A stretch of 64,000 nucleotides of DNA, from assembly GCA_036172665.1 (NCBI GenBank), contig CM069872.1:52438101-52502100 (forward strand). The letters run 5' to 3'. A program made the position numbers and the translations under genes. Below the pieces are notes generated by a model. The model was not told where the DNA came from. It was given only the letters and a program-made list of their open reading frames with translations, and searched no databases. Positions 22,320-34,117 of the stretch are shown here, in pieces; within the stretch, counting starts at the first letter, position 1; the number at the start of each line of letters is the position of its first letter. This DNA is from Prosopocoilus inquinatus. Its lineage: Eukaryota; Arthropoda; Insecta; Coleoptera; Lucanidae.

Positions 22320-23180
22320 GTAAATCATTCATAACATTTACTAGCGCAGTTCCGAACTTCATAAATAATAATCAGGAAATTTTAACCCAACTTTCTGACG
22401 TCCATGTTCTTTTTTTTTAGTGATACCAACAAAAATGTCACCCTAACACGGCCTACTTCGAAAGTCAAAAGGTCGTGGTGAAGAACGTCGTGCTCGTTCT
22501 TCGAGTGAGGGAGCGCGAAAATTATTTTAATTTTAATTAATGAAAGTGCGCCGGCATTACAACTCGAATAAAGTCTAGACGTTTTAATTATATAGATCCT
22601 TGGCGCTTTTAATAGATTACGCGCAGACGTTGATGCTCCAGTAAATCATAGCGGCGTGAAGTTGCACACTGTAATTCCCGATTTTATGACACGAGAGGAC
22701 TCTGCCTTTTCACGTCAATTGAAGTCCCTATAGATTACCAAAAGTAACGCGAACTTCCACCATTTGTGGCTCCAAAAAATTTGGCGCCAAATTTTAAAAT
22801 GATGACGGATTCTGTACTCATTTTTTCTGTCACTTTGAAATTGTGACAGCTGGCCGAACAACGTTGCCATTGTGGCTCCATTGGCTTTACTTATCGTGTT
22901 AAGCTGGATTCATTGCTAAGCGATTTTTCACCGCCGCGTTACGGGATAGCTATTTGATTGGTTCGTTTAATTAAACAAATTATATACTTTTAAATTGGTC
23001 CAATAGAATAGCGTAGAATTTTAACGCCAACGCAAAACGCATAGCAATGAATCTAGCTTTATTTTGATAATTTAAGGACTTTAACGTCCATTAGAGGTAA
23101 TGTCAGTTCATATTCGTCATAATTAAAGCACGGATTTAGGTGGACTTTTACATCATGGGGCTTTTAGATCATGAGTCAGG
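22320..23180. other. unassigned stretch
   Basis: No gene or clear repeat. A short dyad, AAAATTTGGCGCCAAATTTT (22777-22796), is a perfect palindrome centred on GGCGCC. Confidence 0.45.
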
Positions 23181-23184
23181 TCAG

Positions 23185-23620
23185 TTTTCGTCTGATAGCG
23201 TTTTCAATTGGGATGCACTTTGTACACTGCGTGTATATTCATCTCGTTTTAGCTTCATGGAATAAAATGAGACAGAAATACACTGAGTGCACATAGTGCA
23301 TCCCAACGCATAGAAAACGCTATGAAATTTCATTTCAAAGTAAAGTCACCCTGAATCATTCAGTTGGCAACACTGGTACGCGCTTTAATTTGTTACGCTT
23401 GGTTACACTGAGTGCATGTTCATCTCGTTTCAGCTTGATGGAATAAATTGAGATGGAAATACACTGAGTGCACATTTCATGGAATAAAATGAGACGGAAA
23501 CATACGGAGTGCACATGGTGCATCCCAATCGAAAACGCTATGAAATTTCAAAGTAAAGTCACACTGAATCATTCAGTTGGCAACACTGGTACGCGCTTCA
23601 ATTTGTTACGCTTGCTTCCG
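23185..23620 (+). repeat. duplicated and partly inverted 110-bp module
   Basis: AAAACGCTATGAAATTTCA...TTGGCAACACTGGTACGCGC occurs at 23312-23385 and 23531-23598. TAGCGTTTT-CAATTGGGATGCAC at 23197 is the inverse of GTGCATCCCAAT-CGAAAACGCTA at about 23518. CACTGAGTGCACAT and CATCTCGTTT words repeat between them. This looks like an old foldback element with an internal duplication. Confidence 0.65.
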
Positions 23621-24200
23621 ATGCAATTGATGCAAGGCGTTCGAACAGTGCGCATGCGTGTTTTTTTTTTAAATTTTACCATCCACTGTGTATATTCTTG
23701 ATAAATTTAACAGCAAGTCGTTTTTATTTTCCGAACAACGAAATTTATGGCACCGTCGAGTTATTTTTTCTTCTTCGTGTTTGCGAATTTTATCGCCACA
23801 TCATTTTTGTCGCCGAACGACGATTTATAACGCCGGGTGACAAGGACGCGAAACTCCGCCGAAAATAATTAATTACGAACGCGTAACGAAAATTAATTAT
23901 TCCGGAGGAGAGATAAAACCAGCAATTAATAAATAGACGATGCTCTAACATGCTTTCGCCCGCATCTACCCCCCCGAGGGTTTAGGTGGTAAGAGTAGCA
24001 TTTACACGTTAGTGCTCTCTGGAAATTCCGGGGCGCGGTGGAATTAGAGAACACGCTGTATTTAATCAAGGTTTCTGAAGCGGCAGGAGAGTGCTTGGAT
24101 CTTCGCTTTGTGGCGATTACAAATTATTTGCACTGCCAATTTCAAATTTAATATCTTGAAACATTGCGAGAATTTATCGCGAAAGCAATAAATAGTAAAA
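23621..24200. other. unassigned stretch
   Basis: Moderately CpG-rich DNA with ACGCCGGGTGACA, TCCGGAGGAGAG and a CCCCCCGAGGG dyad. No ORF or repeat recognised. Confidence 0.4.
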
Positions 24201-24203
24201 CAA

Positions 24204-24245
24204 TTACAGTTTCCTGTAATTTATCCTTCTACAAAATGGCGCTGT
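24204..24245 (+). mobile_element. solo left end of the TTACAG family
   Basis: TTACAGTTTCCTGTAATTTA followed by AAAATGGCGCTGTTTAA matches the left ends at 35904 and 39776. No matching right end was found downstream, so this is a truncated copy. Confidence 0.6.
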
Positions 24246-24543
24246 TTAATTAAAAAGTAGATTTCGCAGATGACACTTAAAAAAATTTTGACAGCTTTCA
24301 GGTTGACAGGCAAGCTTAAAACTGCCTCGTCGTCTTTAGCATAGAAATAATAATTGAACAGAAAGTGGATTGTCGACTACACAGAGCCCCCATGCAGTGC
24401 ACGCGGGCGCCATGTTCAAGGGGCGACAATTAGTCTATTGCCTATTGGCCACTGGACAGGTTCAGTCATTTTTTTCGCAAAAAAATATTAATGGGTATCT
24501 GGTAAAAATTATTCGAAAAAACTATCCATAAGTCTGAACTGTT

Positions 24544-25170
24544 TTGATGAAGCCGTCAACCTCATGGCGAAACGTCGACTAAAATAGAACAGTTAACTGC
24601 GGCAATTAAAAATAGAAAAGTTTTGTAGTCTTCGTGTGCTAAATTTTTCATAAAAAGTTTAATGTACTTAGTAAAAAAAATAAATTATGTAAGCTGTTAC
24701 GGTTTGGTTAAAAAAAATAATAAATTACATTTTACTTTTTAAGTTTTTAGAAATTTAGGTTCATTTTGCTTTTTTGATTTTTTTTTCTTTTTTTCTAATA
24801 TTAATAACATTGCATTCCGGAGGTGTCTGTACAGAGACCTCCTTAGTCAGATGAGAAGAAGGCATTTTGCACTGTTCGCAAAAGTGAAGGAAAATGTTTC
24901 CAAAATGAAGGAGAATGTTTAAAATATGAATGAAATTTTTTTATTTAATTTTTCCATATTTCCTTTCTTTTAATTTTTTTAAAATTAATGGGAATTTTGA
25001 TGAAGCCGTCAACCTTACGGCAAGACGTCGACTAAAATAGAACAGTTAATTGCGACAATTAAAAGTAGAAAAGTTTTCTAATTTTTGTGTGCCAAATTTT
25101 TTATAAAAAAATTAATGTACTTAATAATTTTGTTAGGTAAAAAAATAAATTATGTAGCCTGTTACGGTTT
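24544..25170 (+). repeat. direct duplication, spacing about 458 bp
   Basis: GATGAAGCCGTCAACC..A-GGC, then ACGTCGACTAAAATAGAACA and AATAAATTATGTA-CCTGTTACGGTTT occur at 24544-24715 and 25001-25172. Between and after them GAAGGAAAATGTTT-like words repeat. Identity by eye is roughly 85-90 percent. Confidence 0.75.
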
Positions 25171-25172
25171 CC

Positions 25173-25744
25173 TCCTTAGAGGATTGGGTTACTCGTTTTG
25201 GGGGCTCGCAGCAACTAGGAACTTGAAAAAGTGAAGGAAAATGTTTTAAAAAATGAAGGAAAATGTTTGGAAAATGAAGGAAAATATTTAACAAAAATTT
25301 CGTAAGGTTTAAATTCTTTTTAATTTTTCTGTTTTTTCCATTTCTTTGTTTCTTTTAATTTCTTTAAATAATTTCGATAATTGACCGTTTTTGTATGCCC
25401 CAACTCATCTGTCAGAGGGCACGAAAATATGGAGTCGCACGCGATCGGATTTTGACCTCGCGGGGGCCCTGCGACTACGCCTGTTGGCACCGTAAGGTAG
25501 GCAACTTACATTGCTTCTAAGGGCGAGAGGGCGGAAACCTGGTTGTTTTGTAAAGCAGGCTGGTAATTTCTGAAAACGTATTTTTCTACAGGAATTGACG
25601 ATCACTTGTCCGCTTAGGAGTCGCGTTGGTTGCCTAATTTACATTGGCATTGCAATTTTACCCTTTTTCTCGTTTGTTTGAAATTCTCCCTAGATTTAAC
25701 GACTTTTCCCCTAAGTTGGCAACACTGTTCGCGACGGCGTCGCT
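25173..25744. other. unassigned stretch
   Basis: No gene recognised. The 66-codon minus frame at 25405-25605 sits in a GC-richer patch without a domain. Confidence 0.35.
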
Positions 25745-27850
25745 TCAAAAAAAAAATAGGTTAGTAGGCAACCCATTCTACTTCCGTGTTTTTATAAAGA
25801 GCAATACATCAGGCGTTTTCGATAATTCGCCCTCGGCAAAAATAATTGCGAGAGAGAGAGAAGAACTCAGACTCTCTGTACGTGTCAGAGTGAGTAAAAT
25901 GCAGGCTTATATTGTGTTTAACGAATTCATAGAATCTAGCGCCATTTTTTATTATCTTTAATGTTGGAAGAAAAAGAAATGCTGTTGCGTTTGAGGTCCA
26001 AAGTCTAAAGATGCAAACAGACGTTTTTAATTGGCGCGACGTTTTAAAAATTAGGTTAGTAGGCAACCCATTCTACTTCCGTGTTTTTATAAAGAGCAAT
26101 ACATTAGGGGTTTTCGATAATTCGCCCTCGGCAGAAATAAATGCGAGAGAGAGAAGAACTCAGATTCTCTATACGTGTCAGAGTGAGTAAAATGCAAGCT
26201 TGTATTGTGTTTAACGAATTCATAGAATCTAGCGTCATTTTTCATTATCTTCAATGCTTGATGAAAAAGAAATGCTGTTGCGTTTGAAGTCCAAAGTCTA
26301 TAAAGATGCAGGCAGACATTTCTAATTGGCGCGACGTTTTAAAAATTAAGCAGGTAGGCAACCCATTCTACTTCCATGTTTTTATAAAGAGCTATACATT
26401 AGGCGTTTTCGATAATTCGCCCTCGGCAGAAATAAATGCGAGAGAGAGAGAAGAACTCAGACTCTCTGTACGTGTCAGAGTGAGTAAAATGCAGGCTTGT
26501 ATTGTGTTTAACAAATTCATAGAATCTAGCGTCATTTTTTATTATCTTTAATGTTTGATGAAAAAGAAATGCTGTTGCGTTTGAAGTCCAAAGTCTATAA
26601 AGATGCAGGCAGACATTTTTAATTGACGCGACGTTTCAAAAATTAGGTTAGTAGGCAACCCATTCTACTTCCGTGTTTTTACAAAGAGCAATCAATACAT
26701 TAGGCGTTTTCGATAATTCGCCCTCGGCAGAAATAAATGTGAGAGAGAGAAGAACTCAGACTCTCTGTACGTGTCAGAGTGAGTAAAATGCAGGCTTATA
26801 TTGTGTTTAACAAATTCATAGAATTCAGCGTCATTTTTTATTATCTTCAATGCTTGAAGAAAAAGAAATGCTGTTGCGTTTGAAGTCCAAAGTCTAAAGA
26901 TGCAGACAGACATTTTTAATCGGCGCGACGTTTTAAAAATTAGGCAAGTAGGCAACCCATTTTACTTCCATGTTTTTATAAACAGTAATATACAGGCTGT
27001 TCATGGGAAGCCACTATAATAGCTAACTTTCTTATTTGTATTTTTACGAAGTAACTTAAATTAGAAAAGTTTTAGGACCTTTCCTCCCCGTTTTTATGGT
27101 ACTTTCGGAAAAACAAATGACAATCAGATTTTCGAAATTTTCAATTGTCTTCAACTTTTTTTAATGGAATGTTATATTTTTTATCAGCACATCGTGTTCG
27201 GGATGCCAAATTAAGTACTTCTTTAAAATATTCCCCTCCTAAGTCTACTATTTTAAAAATTATTTGGTAAATAATGGTATTAGACATTTTGACATATCGC
27301 CCTTTCAATATTTGACACAGGGGTTTTTAGTTTGAACTAAATTTAAACAAATTTTGAATCATGACAGTTCACAAAGATCTGACAGTTTGAACATTTCTCT
27401 TGTTTCGAAGCACACCATATTGTATTCGTGAATAAAAAGGCTATCATAACGACACACTTCTTCCCGCGAATATCAAGACTGAATTATTTATGAAATATTC
27501 TGTTTTGAGAGATATTATTTGACAGACATACGTAATTTGACATCCTGAATGCGATGCCATGATAAAAAAAAACATAATGTTCCATTTAAAAAAGTTGAAA
27601 ACAATTGAAAATCTCGAAAACCTGATTGTCATTTGCTTTTTTTTGGAAGTACCATAAAATCGAAGAGGAAAGGTCCTAAAAGTTTCCTAATTTAAGTTAC
27701 TTCATAAAAATACAAATAAGAAAGTTAGCTATTGTAGCGGCTTCCCATGAACACCCTGTATTAGGCGTTTTCGATTATTCGTCCCCGACAGAAATAAATG
27801 TGACAGACAGAGAATAAATGTGTTTCGGTGCGTGTATGAGTGAGTAAAAT
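25745..27850 (+). repeat. 296-bp tandem array interrupted by an element
   Basis: The anchor (G)TAGGCAACCCATTCTACTT recurs with spacings of 295, 295, 297 and 297 from 25761 to 26945. The fifth unit breaks at 26990 and resumes at 27761 (TTAGGCGTTTTCGAT). Each unit holds a GAGAGAGA run, GTGTCAGAGTGAGTAAAATG and TGCTGTTGCGTTTGA. The period is not a multiple of three, so the repeated frames at 25644-25961 and 26306-26551 are incidental. Base 27850 marks the last recognisable unit sequence. Confidence 0.9.
26993..27758. mobile_element. 766-bp foldback element, arms about 220 bp
   Basis: CAGGCTGTTCATGGGAAGCC opens it and GGCTTCCCATGAACACCCTG closes it; TA flanks both ends (26991-26992, 27759-27760). 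The arms pair to about 27215 and from about 27525. It interrupts a 296-bp array unit, so the event is later than the array. There is no transposase ORF. A TA target and CAGG..CCTG ends fit a Tc1/mariner-type non-autonomous element (inference). Confidence 0.88.
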
Positions 27851-27924
27851 ACAATAACCCCATCCCTCCGGTTGAATTATTGAAAGCGCAAACAAATCAT
27901 GAAATGAGGAGGCAAAATCAAATA

Positions 27925-28190
27925 ATACAGTTTCCTGTAATTTCCGTTTCTCGAAATGCTTTTGCTCAAATAGGACTTCACAGATTTAACAAAAGGCTTA
28001 GGCCGCGTTAAGTGAACGGTCAAATTGCATACAATCGTCAAGTTAGCAATCCGACTAAACCCTCTGACCAATCGCCAATTGAGAAAAGTGATCAGCAGCA
28101 CCGCAGCCTTAAAGAAATTCTTAAATGTCATCCGTGAAGTTGTGTTTAAACAACACCAGTTTGAGAAGGGGCAATTACAGGAAACTGTAT
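27925..28190. mobile_element. TTACAG-family element, 266 bp
   Basis: TACAGTTTCCTGTAATTTCC at the left and ATTACAGGAAACTGTAT at the right are inverted ends. The frames on both strands inside (about 77-84 codons) have no domain. Confidence 0.65.
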
Positions 28191-28259
28191 TTAATTCGAA
28201 TTTGTTTGACGGGTTGCCTAGTCTAAAATTCTGCAGGGGTAGAGATTGTAAGTATTAAA

Positions 28260-29300
28260 AGTAGAAATTTGCGGCGGATGAAAACGTTTTCGGGAATAAG
28301 CAAAAACATCTCAGCTATTCCAGGTCAGTTCGAAATCATCGCATGACGAAGCGAGGAATGTTGGCCCCCAACTTCGTGCCGACGTCGTCCAAGGTTCACC
28401 AACTCAGAAATGCCAGAGATTCGGCAAATGCTGTATATTATTCACTTGTGCACGACGGTACGGTCGATGATAATAATAAAGCCAACAAACAAAGTACAGT
28501 CACGACGAAGCGACGCGACGGACGGGCCGATGATGCCAACCTTTCAAATTAATTTTCTTTTTCAGTTTGTGTTATCATTCCCTTTTTTCTCTTCTTCCGT
28601 TTTCATATTCGCCGCTTCGACGACGATAATATTCCAAAATGAACACCAGCGCCACCTTGAATTGGGGCGAAATTCTCCCTCTGCTGACGTCGTTATTATT
28701 GTAAATTCCAAACATTAATTTCACGCGGTTATTGTTTACGTAACAAAGCAGGGGGAGGAAGCTGCGAGAATTTCTTGCTGGCGCTTTTTCGCATTAATTG
28801 AGAGTGTGGTGGAATGAACTTGCGTCCGCGGTAACTGCATTAACGATCATCTTATCAACGAAGCCGTAGAATGAAATTCGCAGTTACTTTCACGCTCACA
28901 AAATATTTAAAACCAGAACGAAAGCAACGAGTGTTCAATAAACAAAAAAAAAAAACGGTCAAGTAGGCTGTCGCAGGCTTTTGTTGTCGGAAACGCATGT
29001 CGTGATTAACATCATTTGAATTTGACAACTTTGACAAGTTGACAGTTAACCTAACCAACAAAAGTCGAAAGCCGCTCCTGCAAATTTTGTTCTAATACAT
29101 ATTTATACTTATTACATAAATAATAATAATAAACGTTTCTTTTTGAAATGTCTTCTTTGAGTTAAAGTGAGGTTAGAAATGCAAGTGACGCTTCACGCTA
29201 GTCGTATGAAGAACCCTACGCTAGACGTTCAGAATAAATTCATGGCTTTCTGGATCGTTTTTTTTTTTTAATTGAACACTCGTTAGAACAAAACATAGCA
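28260..29300. other. non-repetitive island, candidate regulatory DNA
   Basis: Few repeats are visible. 28600-28860 is richer in CpG and in balanced sequence than its surroundings (ATTGTTTACGTAACAAAG, CGCGGTAACTGCATTAACG). Frames at 28343-28552 and 28410-28718 have no domain and overlap. GACGCGACGGACGGG recurs at 46838. It could be a conserved non-coding element; this rests on texture only. Confidence 0.25.
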
Positions 29301-29305
29301 GGCGA

Positions 29306-29350
29306 TTACAGTTTCCTGTAATTTTTCTTTCTCCAAAATGGCACTGTTTA
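29306..29350 (+). mobile_element. solo left end of the TTACAG family
   Basis: TTACAGTTTCCTGTAATTTT, then CTTTCTCCAAAATGGCACTG, is the best preserved form of this left end in the window. No partner end was found before 29700. The 84-codon frame that starts at its ATG (29338) is not recognised. Confidence 0.6.
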
Positions 29351-29639
29351 AAAAGATCTTAGAGTATAGACAGTGTATGGAGCGCGCGTCCGTATACGAG
29401 TTACACGGTAACCGTTCATTAAAATTTGAGGAACTTTTTGATTCAAATTTCTCAAAAGAAACTGAATATTTTCTGTTTTGGACTTTTCTTTTTTTAACGT
29501 TGGTGATTGATTATGTCAACCCAAACCGCCGAATGTCGGTGCTGGTTCGTTTTTTTTTTGCCTTGCTCAAGGCTTTGCTTTTGCATTTCTGATCAATGCT
29601 GCCAACCGTAAGATTATAGACGTATTCGTACGATCATTT

Positions 29640-30260
29640 AGCGGTTGGTACGACGCCGACGTAAAATTTCAGCTTCAAAATCGCATGCACAAATATGACC
29701 ATTTTTTAATAAAAAATATTTTGGATTTTGAACGAAATTAAATTTAAAATGAAGATTGAGAAAAAGAAATCAGATTTAAAATTTTTCAAAAAAAGTAAAA
29801 TTTTCTTTCAAATTCTAGAAACGAGGTCGAGGTGGAAAAATTAAAAATTGAAAGAAATTATAATTGTTTGATGTCAGAAAAAATTACAAGCACGCAGTTA
29901 AAAAAAAAATGACAATCGAGAAACAAATGAAAACTGAAACTCGAATAGAAAAAAAAAATTAGAACGTACATTCAAGACAAAAATAAATCACTGTCACAAT
30001 ACTTATTTTGCAAATTTCTGAAGAAAGCAGGATGAAACAAGTGATGAATTGGAGAACGAAAAAAAAAAAACAAATGACGATCGTAAATCTCCCGCGGAAC
30101 ACCGCAAGGAAATGCAGACGAATTTGGAAACAAATGACGACCGTGAGAAAATAAAAATACTTAAAATTTAATAAAACAATCGCGATCGCGTTACATTCGA
30201 AAAACGAAACTGCAAACAAATTTTGAAAAAAAATAACCGAACTTATCTTATCTCTATATT
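29640..30260. repeat. A-rich repeat with AAATGACGATCGT words
   Basis: ACAAATGACGATCGTAA (30071) and ACAAATGACGACCGTGAG (30127) are the inverse of the T-rich words at 10441, 11203 and 18093. Composition and words suggest an inverted, degenerate copy of that family. Confidence 0.4.
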
Positions 30261-30314
30261 CAATAATAATTTTTTAATTCAGTTTCTTTTTCTTATTTTT
30301 TTCTGCTGTTATTA

Positions 30315-30720
30315 TACAGGGTGTTTCGTAAGACGTGGAGAAAAAATGAAATTTCATGTACACAATCTCGTTTTAAGTTAAAACGGTAGAATAAAAAAAA
30401 TATCAAATTTTACTTAGTTTCCGAGTTACCCGAACTTAAAGTTAGATAACCGGAAAAAAGTATTTAATGGGCCTTAAAATTAAAACATTAAACGAAAACA
30501 TATAAGAAAATATAACACACAAATTAAATGCAATTATAGAAATTGTTCAATGTGTCCGCCTTCCATTTTCAAACTCGGATAATTCCGAAACTAGGCAAAA
30601 CTTGCCATTCTTTTATTCTTTCATTTTAACTCAAAATAAGATTCTGCACGTGAGAATTCATTTTTTTTGCTCACCTGTTATGAAACGCCATGTAGAGCGC
30701 CATCTGGGGATAATATGATT
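30315..30720 (+). mobile_element. single terminus of a CAGGGTGT-type element
   Basis: TATACAGGGTGTTTCGTAAG begins at 30315, and AATGTGTCCGCCTTCCATTT lies at about 30549. Both are word types often seen in insect non-autonomous elements (general knowledge). The opposite terminus was not found, so this is a truncated copy and the right limit is approximate. Confidence 0.4.
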
Positions 30721-30894
30721 TTTGACGTCAAAATGTGCTAGGTTAGGTTATTTTTATATTTGTCTTTCGTTTGTTTTAACAATTGCAGAATTTTTTAATA
30801 TATTTACCTAGGGTGTGTTGATGAATATTTCTCTTGCTTTATTGTAATCGTATTCTTAATTGTAACTTATTAACGTAAATTTCCCCGATTAAGG

Positions 30895-31018
30895 ACCGAT
30901 TTCTTCATCTCCCGATAAATTTATCCGCCAGATAATAACCTCGGAAACTATTATCGATACAAAAGTTTCCAAGGATAACACCTGGCGGATAATTTTATCG
31001 GTACGGGAAGCAATCGGG
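30895..31018. mobile_element. MITE family CCCGATTTCTTCA, copy 1
   Basis: CCGATTTCTTCATCTCCCGA...ATTTATCCGCCAG pairs with CTGGCGGATAATTTTATCGG..CAATCGGG. The 124-bp element is almost entirely self-complementary around CTATTATCGATACAAAAG. The second copy is at 53690-53813. Confidence 0.8.
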
Positions 31019-31309
31019 CATAATTCAGGGAATTCTAGGGGAAATGCTGCACTTCGAAGAGGAATTTTTGGTCGAGTTGATTGGCAACACTGGTCGCGAA
31101 TTGAAACGGGCGCCAATCAAAAATCTCTTCCACAAGTTTAGATGGACGCTTTTTTTAAACGACTCAGACATTCTTAAACACTCAAAACAAATTAACATTC
31201 ATTATTGTAGATAATTTTTTTTTCTAAGGGCTTCTTCCTTTTATTATAAACATCGTTCGAACCACCGAGCATTTTATTTTACGATTAAATTTACGTCCGG
31301 CAATTAACT

Positions 31310-31560
31310 CGTAACAAAATTTGCGGCGTGTTTCTGGAGATATCGCCGAATTCTTATTGCGTGTCCCTCGCCTTCTTTTTCTTCTTCTTCTTCTCCTTCT
31401 CGAACCTGTGCCATTACACATATCGTAATATTTACGTTGCACGGCATTTTAATGGCGCCGTAAAACCAAGGCATAAAATAAAATTCGCAACGATAAAACG
31501 AAAATATCGCACGCCACGCAAAAATCGACCGACTTGGTTCTTGAGCAAATCAATAAGTTA
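31310..31560. other. non-repetitive patch with (TTC)n
   Basis: Holds a TTC/CTT run at 31372-31402 and CpG-bearing sequence to 31560. The frames on both strands are created by the triplet run. No function assigned. Confidence 0.3.
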
Positions 31561-31590
31561 GGTTATGTTCGAGATGCACTCGAAAATCTA

Positions 31591-31946
31591 GCCGCTCGCT
31601 TAATTACAAAAGCGCATATTTTTGTTTTCAAACTCTAAATCAAGGTTGGCTGCATCTATTAGCGATTCAGTTCTACCAACCTTTCTCTGAACAGAGTGCC
31701 TACAATAATGGCGTTTTCGACTGTTTGCTCTGGGCTGCTGTGAGAATATCTCCATCCTCTCTTTTGAATGAGGTTAAAACAAGATGGAGATACTCTCACA
31801 GCAGCCCAGAGCAATCAGTCGAAACGCCATTACTGTAGGCACTCTGTTGAGAGAAAGGTTGGCAGAACTGAATCGCTAATAGATGCAGCCAACCTTGATT
31901 TAGAGTTTGAAAAAAAAATATGCGTTTTTGTAATTAAGTGGACGGC
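31591..31946. repeat. long hairpin, 165-bp arms, 26-base loop
   Basis: The left arm runs from GCCGCTCGCTTAATTACAAA to TGAGAATATCTCCATC (31591-31756). The right arm is its reverse complement from GATGGAGATACTCTCA to TAATTAAGTGGACGGC (31783-31946). I see roughly a dozen mismatches or small gaps. Transcribed, it would give a long, nearly perfect double strand. The 82-codon frame at 31768-32016 is not recognised. Confidence 0.9.
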
Positions 31947-32119
31947 TGGAGAGTTGCCGTGGAGACGCCACATTTGTGCCAACCTAGAAAAGCAAATTCA
32001 AATATTCTCCTTTTGAAGATTTTGAAATAATACCTGTTGGCAATCCTGGTGGGGTGCTGGTGTGTGAGCAAAACTAAATTTTATTTATCTCCTTTTATAT
32101 GTTACACGGCTTGACAGTT

Positions 32120-32335
32120 TGATGCTGATGTCAGAGCATCATTCCTAATACAAATTAAAACGTCGGATTCGGATATAACTTACAATCTTATCGCTGCTGA
32201 CGTCACGCTTGATGTGACGTGTTACGTCAAATAAACCAACAGAACAACATCCGCTCGCAGGGTTGCAAACAGTCGAATAAAAAAAAAACGCTCTCTTCAT
32301 TGTATTGCCAACATCCAACTCAAACAGTGGTTTAG
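32120..32335 (+). mobile_element. diverged relic of the 34851 family
   Basis: Shares in order GTCAAATAAACCAAC-GAA, ACATCCGCTCGCAG-GTTGCAAA, CAGT-GAATAA and AACTCAAACAGT with 35480-35600. It carries several TGACGT words at 32196-32227. No array is present here. Confidence 0.5.
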
Positions 32336-32861
32336 TTTTATTTCTTCTTCCGCTTTTTTTGTTCGACCATAAATCGTCGAAATAAGCGCGGAATTGTTTT
32401 TTTCTTTCTCTCCCGTGGGGTCCCTCCACCTAACGCGACATTGCCGCGGTCGAGGGCGAAAGGGAAAGCAATTTATATCTATTTCACAAAAAAACCTTTT
32501 CGCCGCCCTAACAAATTTACGAGGACCCCCCCAGCAAATGTTGCTTAAAGCATAATTCATAAATAATACATACTTTAGAGTTACCTTCGCGTGCCATATT
32601 TTACAACTTCATCGGAATCTACGCGGGCCTTTGTTTCTCCGTCGCCAAAGTGACAGGAGAGGTGATGGAGATACTTGAATAATTAAAGTTGATTATAAAA
32701 GCTAGGGAGGGGTTGGCAAATTTATTGAATGAATGACAAGGGGGGAAAGTGGGTTATTCTCTTTGGAATTTTCTTTTCTGAAGCTGCTGTCAAGTTAAAC
32801 AAAATTTTAGACCAATCGTAGGTATTATCGTTCAAAGTTCGTAGACGAAAGAAAATTTGCG
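32336..32861. other. unassigned stretch
   Basis: The minus-strand frames (32145-32429, 32297-32560) have no domain. CGCGACATTGCCGCGGTCG marks a short GC-rich patch. No repeat seen. Confidence 0.3.
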
Positions 32862-34117
32862 TTCTACAGTTTGCACGCCTGGTGGTTAAACTTTGTTTGT
32901 TTGTTAAATTTTTTGAAGGTTAAATTACGCAGTGCTCTTCGTTTGCGCGCCCTTCTCCGTCTATCGCAGGCGAATCTTGAAATGTACCTCGGCCACTGCA
33001 CAAGCTCCACCTTTTTTTTTTATAAAAATAAGAGCGGAGCAGCATTTTTCAAAAATTAATCACGCCTGAATTAGATGAATAAACAGGGAACAATTTTTAA
33101 AAGGGAGCGGGTGGCGAAAACCCGATTGCGTTGAAAACTGTCATGGTGAGAGGATGCGGGCTCGTGCTGCCGCTGAGGTACATTTCAAGATTCGCCGAAC
33201 GCAGAAGTTAGGGTCCCTAGAAATCTCAAAAATCTGATTGTCATTTGTTCTTTTTTTATATTTTTGAAAGTACCACAAAATCGAGAAGGAAAGGTCCTGA
33301 AAAACTTTCCTAATTTAAGTTCTATTGTTTGCACGCCTGGTTAAACTTTGTCTGTTTGTTAAATTTTTTGAAGGTTAAATTACGCAGTGCTCCTCGTTTG
33401 TACGCCCTTCTCCGTCTATCGCGGGCGAATCTTGAAATGTACCTCGGCCACTGCACAAGCTCCACCTTTTACATATAAAAGTAAGAGCGAAGCAGCATTT
33501 TTCAAAAATTAATCACGCCTGAATTACATGAATAAACAGGGAACAATTTTTAAAAGGGAGCGGGTGGCGAAAACCCGATTGCGTTGAAAACTGTCATGGT
33601 GAGAGGATGCGGGCTCGTGCTGCCGGTGAGGTACATTTCAAGATTCGCCGAACGCAGAAGCTAGGGCCCCTAGAAATCTCAGAAAATCTGATTGTCATTT
33701 GTTCTTTTTTTATATTTTTGAAAGTACCACAAAATCGAGAAGGAAAGGTCCGGAAAAACTTTCCTAATTTAAGTTCTATTGTTTGCACGCCTGGTTAAAC
33801 TTTGTCTGTTTGTTAAATTTTTTGAAGGTTAAATTACGCAGTGCTCCTCGTTTGCGCGCCCTTCTCCGTCTATCGCGGGAGAATCTTGAAATATACCTCG
33901 GCCACTGCACAAGCTCCACCTTTTATAAATGTAAGAGCGGAGCAGCATTTTTCAAGAATTAATCACGCCTGAATTAAATGAATAAACAGGGAACAATTTT
34001 TAAAAGGGGCGGGTGGCGAAAACGCGATTGCGTTGAAAACTGTCATGGTGAGAGGATTCGAGCTCCTGCTGCCGCTGAGGTACATTTCAAGATTCGCCGA
34101 ACGTAGAAGCTAGGGTC
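32862..34117 (+). repeat. 456-bp composite tandem array, three units
   Basis: TTCTA-TGTTTGCACGCCTGG starts units at 32862, 33320 and 33774. Each unit contains the GAATCTTGAAATGTACCTC cassette (32972, 33426, 33881) and the same cassette inverted about 200 bp later (33172, 33625, 34073). Units 1 and 2 end with about 100 bp (33220-33320, 33677-33774) matching the arm of the 26993 foldback element. The third unit lacks that tail and instead meets another foldback element. Confidence 0.88.
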
